In this document: in pieces, positions 62,075 to 64,000 of the stretch
Numbering within the stretch: position 1 is the first letter of the stretch
Layout of the letters: each line of letters starts with the position of its first letter
Origin: Volvox africanus
Lineage: Eukaryota; Chlorophyta; Chlorophyceae; Chlamydomonadales; Volvocaceae
Direction of reading: 5' to 3'
Length of the DNA stretch: 64,000 nucleotides
Assembly: GCA_030268105.1 (NCBI GenBank)
Contig: BSDZ01000015.1
Location: 3,561,501-3,625,500, forward strand
The notes under the pieces: model-generated
The model's database searches: none
What the model was told of the DNA's origin: nothing
What the model saw: only the letters and a program-made list of their open reading frames with translations
Position numbers and translations under genes: made by a program

Positions 62075-64000
62075 TATTCCATCTCAGCTTAAGAAAATTG
62101 GATTTTACTTGGCAAGGAATATCCTGACATCTTGATTCGCCAAACACTAAGAACTACTCACATACTCGCCTTATGCAGACCAACCTGTCTACTTCTCCAC
62201 TACCCGAATTCCTCCGGCGCCCCCACCCCCACCTTTCCCTCCCATGACCAAGCCTCCCTCGCCAATCCCACCGCGGTCTCCACCGCCGCCATCCACAAGC
62301 GCACCACCGAAGCCCCCACCTCCAAATCCCTTCCCCAATCCCTCACCCCCAGCCCCGCCACCCAAGCCAAGCCCCCAACCAATCTTAACCACTCTAAGAC
62401 CCCCAAACAGTACCACCCCTCTATCACCTCCACCCGTCCCCCGACCTTCACCTTCACGTTCACCTTCACCCTTTATTCCACAAGTATCTCTACCTCCACC
62501 CCGTAACACAAGCAGCAGCAGCAGCAGCAGCCCTAAGCCACCAAGCCTGCAGCCGCCGCCTCCAACAAATGCGACTACTGCTATTACAGTCAAACCGCCG
62601 CCTCCATCATCAAACCCACCCCCATTCGCACAATTTCAGATCCCACCATCACTGCAAGGGGATCTTTCCCAGCGATCCCCAAGTCCCCCACTTCCAGCCC
62701 CGACCGTTCGCACAAGCAGCCCGCTGCCACCTACAGTTGGCAAACCCCCTTCAACAACCCCATCGCGACCCCTCTTATCGCCGCCGGCATCCTTAAGTAT
62801 TCCATCTCCCCCTTCCCAATTGCTGCTACCACCATCATCACTTGCACCCCCACCTCCCCTCTCCCAACCTCGGCCCCAACCCAGGCCATTCCTTTCGACA
62901 TTGAGCCCGCCCTCCCCGCCGGTACCGCAAGGCTTGACGACGACGTCAACATCTTCGCCTTCCGTACGGCAGGCGCCACCACTTATGGAACCACCACCTG
63001 TGGCATTAGCAGGACAACAACCTTCCCCGCCACCACCGCAACCACAAACGATTCGTATAAATCCACCGTCTGCATTTTTACCGGCCCCTCAGCAAGGAAG
63101 CCCTTCCCCTCGTCCGCTCCCACCGTCTAGCAACAACACCGCTGTCGGTCAGCCCGAATATTCGAACGTCCCTGGTGCATACCTTACAAGTCAGCTTCCA
63201 CCGGTAACGTTACCTCGCCCCAGTAATACGACTGGCACACCGCCACCCCGTCCATTGTCAGTAACACAAAATTCGGCGCCAATGCCTACGCAAGTACTGC
63301 GCTCCCCCCCACCCCCCTTGGATGGTGTGAGTCATGCGCTGCCCGCACCGCCAGCTAATCAGCCGCCTTTTCAAAATATAAGTACAACCCCATCATCACC
63401 GCCGCCATCCCTGTCTTCGGCGTCACCTAAGCCACCGTCCCCACCACCTCCTGCTGCCTCACCGCCGCCGTCCTTATCTTCAGCATCCCCTAAGCCACCG
63501 TCGCCATCTTCACCTCCTGCTGCCTCATCACCGCCATCCTTATCTTCGGCGCCGCCTAAGCCATCGTCCCCACCTTCACCTCCTGCTGTCTCACCGCCGC
63601 CGTCCTTATCTTCAGCGTCCCCTAAGCCACCTTCGCCATCTTCACCTCCTGCTGCCTCACCGCCGCCATCCCTTTCTTTGGCGTCCCCTAAGCCACCTTC
63701 GCTATCTTCACCTCCTGCTGCCTCACCCCCGCCGTCCTTGTCTTCGGCGTCCCCTAAGTCACCGTCCCCATCTTCACCTCCTGCTGCCTCACCGCCGCCG
63801 TCCTTATCTTCAGCGTCACCTAAGCCTCCGTCGCCACCTTCACCTTATGCTGTCCCACCACCGCCATCCTTATCTTCGGCGTCCCCTAAGCCACCTTCGC
63901 CATCTTCACCTCCTGCTGCCTCACCGCCGCCCTCCCTTTCTTTAGCGTCCCCTAAGCCACCTTCGCCATCTTCACCTCCTGCTGCCTCACCGCCGCCATC
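48863..64000 (+). CDS. Secreted M43 (pappalysin-like) metalloprotease with Cys-rich modules and a Ser-Pro-rich tail (3' end beyond window)
   Basis: Phase-matched exons: 48863-48941, 49830-50093, 50767-50909, 51509-52516, 53056-53174, 53845-53937, 54877-55088, 55769-56160, 56385-56486, 56944-57022, 61326-61416, 61551-61639, 62179-64000. Exon 1 is a signal peptide (MSHTGPQFGFFLAITVIMNI, then ATTASE). A Gln-rich and Ala/Asp-repeat N-terminal part follows. The catalytic exon has LLHEIFHHLGLQHPFG, a full HExxHxxGxxH zinc site, then CNDDDYVIDTPS. The next exon has GNYMTYNTAVC, the Met-turn. Then come short Cys-rich modules with a shared pattern (GCACKGNWSYGLNSYSYCAP, RLWC; GCECRSTWQYSNGYVSYCAD; QWCAAN). 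The open last exon is an extensin-like PPSP tail with a 63-bp coding repeat. It is likely an extracellular-matrix protease. The zinc ligands appear intact, so it may be active. The copia element and other repeats lie in introns only. Confidence 0.85.
50309..50556 (-). mobile_element. Solo LTR, Osser-like copia family
   Basis: 248 bp, TGTTG...ATAACA on the plus strand, similar throughout to the LTRs at 57274 and 60455 (for example CCGAGTACAGCTACAACA, CCATTTCATAACA). It lies in the second intron of the M43 gene. No clear 5-bp duplication is left (aagaa against tgttg). Confidence 0.88.
52136..52204 (+). repeat. In-frame 12-bp coding repeat (Ala-Ala-Asp)n
   Basis: Five units of GCAGATGCTGCT in the large M43 exon, giving AADAADAAD-type Ala/Asp repeats. 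In the opposite frames it is also open, which explains the antisense ORF 51682-52341. Confidence 0.95.
53565..53667. repeat. MITE-like repeat family A, copy 2 (M43 intron)
   Basis: TGTAGTAGTTGAGAGCCGCA at the left and TACATGTACGACTACTACA at the right. The ends are inverted repeats (TGTAGTAGT). Confidence 0.85.
56590..56681. repeat. MITE-like repeat family A, copy 3 (M43 intron)
   Basis: TGTAGTGGTCGAGAGCC at the left, CTCGAGATGCTGACAGGGTG inside, GTAAGACTACTA at the right. It is diverged from copies 1 and 2. Confidence 0.75.
57023..57273. other. M43 intron segment with partial repeat family B copy
   Basis: GGCCCGATCGGAAGATGTAC at about 57185, then ATACCCCGGGAT near 57236. It lacks the CCGCCTAC start. 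Confidence 0.55.
57274..60691 (-). mobile_element. Internally deleted Osser-like Ty1/copia retrotransposon in an M43 intron
   Basis: LTRs at 57274-57521 (248 bp) and 60455-60691 (237 bp), read on the minus strand as TGTTATGAAAT...CAACA. The flanks ctttc (57269-57273) and cttcc (60692-60696) are a 5-bp duplication with one change. A purine-rich PPT (CGAGGGGGCG) abuts the 3' LTR at 57522. Next to the 5' LTR the primer site reads GATTATGAGCCCCGG on the minus strand. The internal part is only about 2.9 kb, shorter than a normal copia interior. LTR divergence and stops show an old insertion. Confidence 0.92.
57697..60367 (-). pseudogene. Degenerate gag-pol of the copia element
   Basis: In order on the minus strand: gag starting at 60367 (LHNYSTWKLRFQLFCAELGY), an in-frame stop near 60087, gag continued, and a CCHC knuckle (CYYCSKPGHFVGVC). 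Then protease/pre-integrase remnants (AMLWHRCLGHLGYTSLE) and the integrase zinc and first Asp (CEPCIYVKQTRGP; LIHLDVCGPM). Integrase is cut soon after DDCTRFS, and the sequence jumps near 58790 into the second half of the reverse transcriptase (YGLKQPPRCWYVKL; LLVHVDDIITTSG). Then come STRPDIAQAISVLVHFMGKP and an RNase H end (SSVEAEYQATAAAVQEALWL). Several frameshifts separate these pieces. The rest of the integrase core and the first half of RT are deleted. Confidence 0.88.
60692..61325. other. M43 intron segment, no gene seen
   Basis: AT-rich with (CA)n(TA)n near 60825-60850. A Gly-rich antisense frame (60899-61129) has no domain. Confidence 0.4.
61780..61963. repeat. Compound microsatellites: (GATA)n, (CTCTGT)n, (CT)n, (AT)n
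   Basis: Lie in the last M43 intron, directly before the palindrome at 61964-62097. Confidence 0.92.
61964..62097. repeat. 134-bp palindrome around an AT core
   Basis: The left arm begins TTTTCTTAAGCTGAGATGGA and runs through ATAACC and a CT tract into (AT)n. The right arm is the mirror complement, ending AAGCTGAGAT complement and CTTAAGAAAA. It lies 80 bp upstream of the acceptor of the Pro-rich exon. Confidence 0.92.
63401..64000 (+). repeat. 63-bp coding minisatellite, about 9.5 units to the window edge
   Basis: Each unit encodes about 21 residues of the form SPPPSLSSASPKPPSPSSPP with AA. Units differ by synonymous and a few missense changes (SLA, PYAV, PKS) and keep the frame. It is part of the M43 Ser-Pro-rich tail, a likely Hyp O-glycosylation platform. 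Confidence 0.95.

Overview
The window looks like nuclear DNA of a volvocine green alga, most likely Volvox carteri or a close relative. The evidence is GC-rich genes with many short exons, long low-complexity inserts (poly-Ala, Gln, Pro, Gly), very long microsatellites, a gametolysin-type (peptidase M11) gene, an extensin-like Pro-rich secreted protein, and copies of a Ty1/copia element that resembles the Volvox element Osser. Almost every gene is split by introns, so I rebuilt gene models by hand from splice sites (GT..AG, phase-checked) and from conserved protein segments.

Layout. 1-2.1 kb: the end of a plus-strand single-pass membrane protein gene. 3.15-3.56 kb: a perfect CTAT array. 3.6-6.06 kb: an AT-rich block of broken bacterial mobile genes (IS630 and IS5 transposases, a Toprim primase piece) that looks rickettsial. 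It carries a solo algal LTR with a perfect 5-bp target duplication, so it sits in the algal nucleus. 6-9.5 kb: microsatellites and no recognisable gene. 9.8-12.4 kb (minus): a Gln/Pro-rich two-exon gene of unknown role. 17.7-22.0 kb (minus): DCC1/DSCC1, a sister-chromatid cohesion factor, nearly complete. 23.6-25.7 kb (minus): a gametolysin (M11) pseudogene that has lost its catalytic segment. 26.3-27.4 kb (minus): possible last exons of a surface protein with a hydrophobic C-terminus. 29.4-31.25 kb (minus): a broken receptor-type kinase. 31.36-36.23 kb: a complete CACTA-type DNA transposon with about 28 subterminal GCGTTAG motifs and one degenerate TNPA-like gene. 36.2-40.3 kb: no sure gene, but one odd AT-rich ORF. 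40.3-46.8 kb (minus): an NSUN6-like tRNA/RNA cytosine-5 methyltransferase with a PUA domain. 48.9 kb to the right edge (plus): a large secreted metalloprotease gene with signal peptide, M43 pappalysin-like catalytic domain, Cys-rich modules and a very long Ser-Pro-rich tail. Its introns hold a solo LTR, an internally deleted copia element, small inverted-repeat elements and a 134-bp palindrome.

The housekeeping genes (DCC1, NSUN6) have no functional link to each other. The M11 remnant and the M43 gene both belong to the volvocine extracellular-matrix and cell-wall remodelling repertoire. The most unusual parts are the rickettsial-looking insert with its nested hairpins, the CACTA element, and the chain of decayed genes between 23 and 31 kb.
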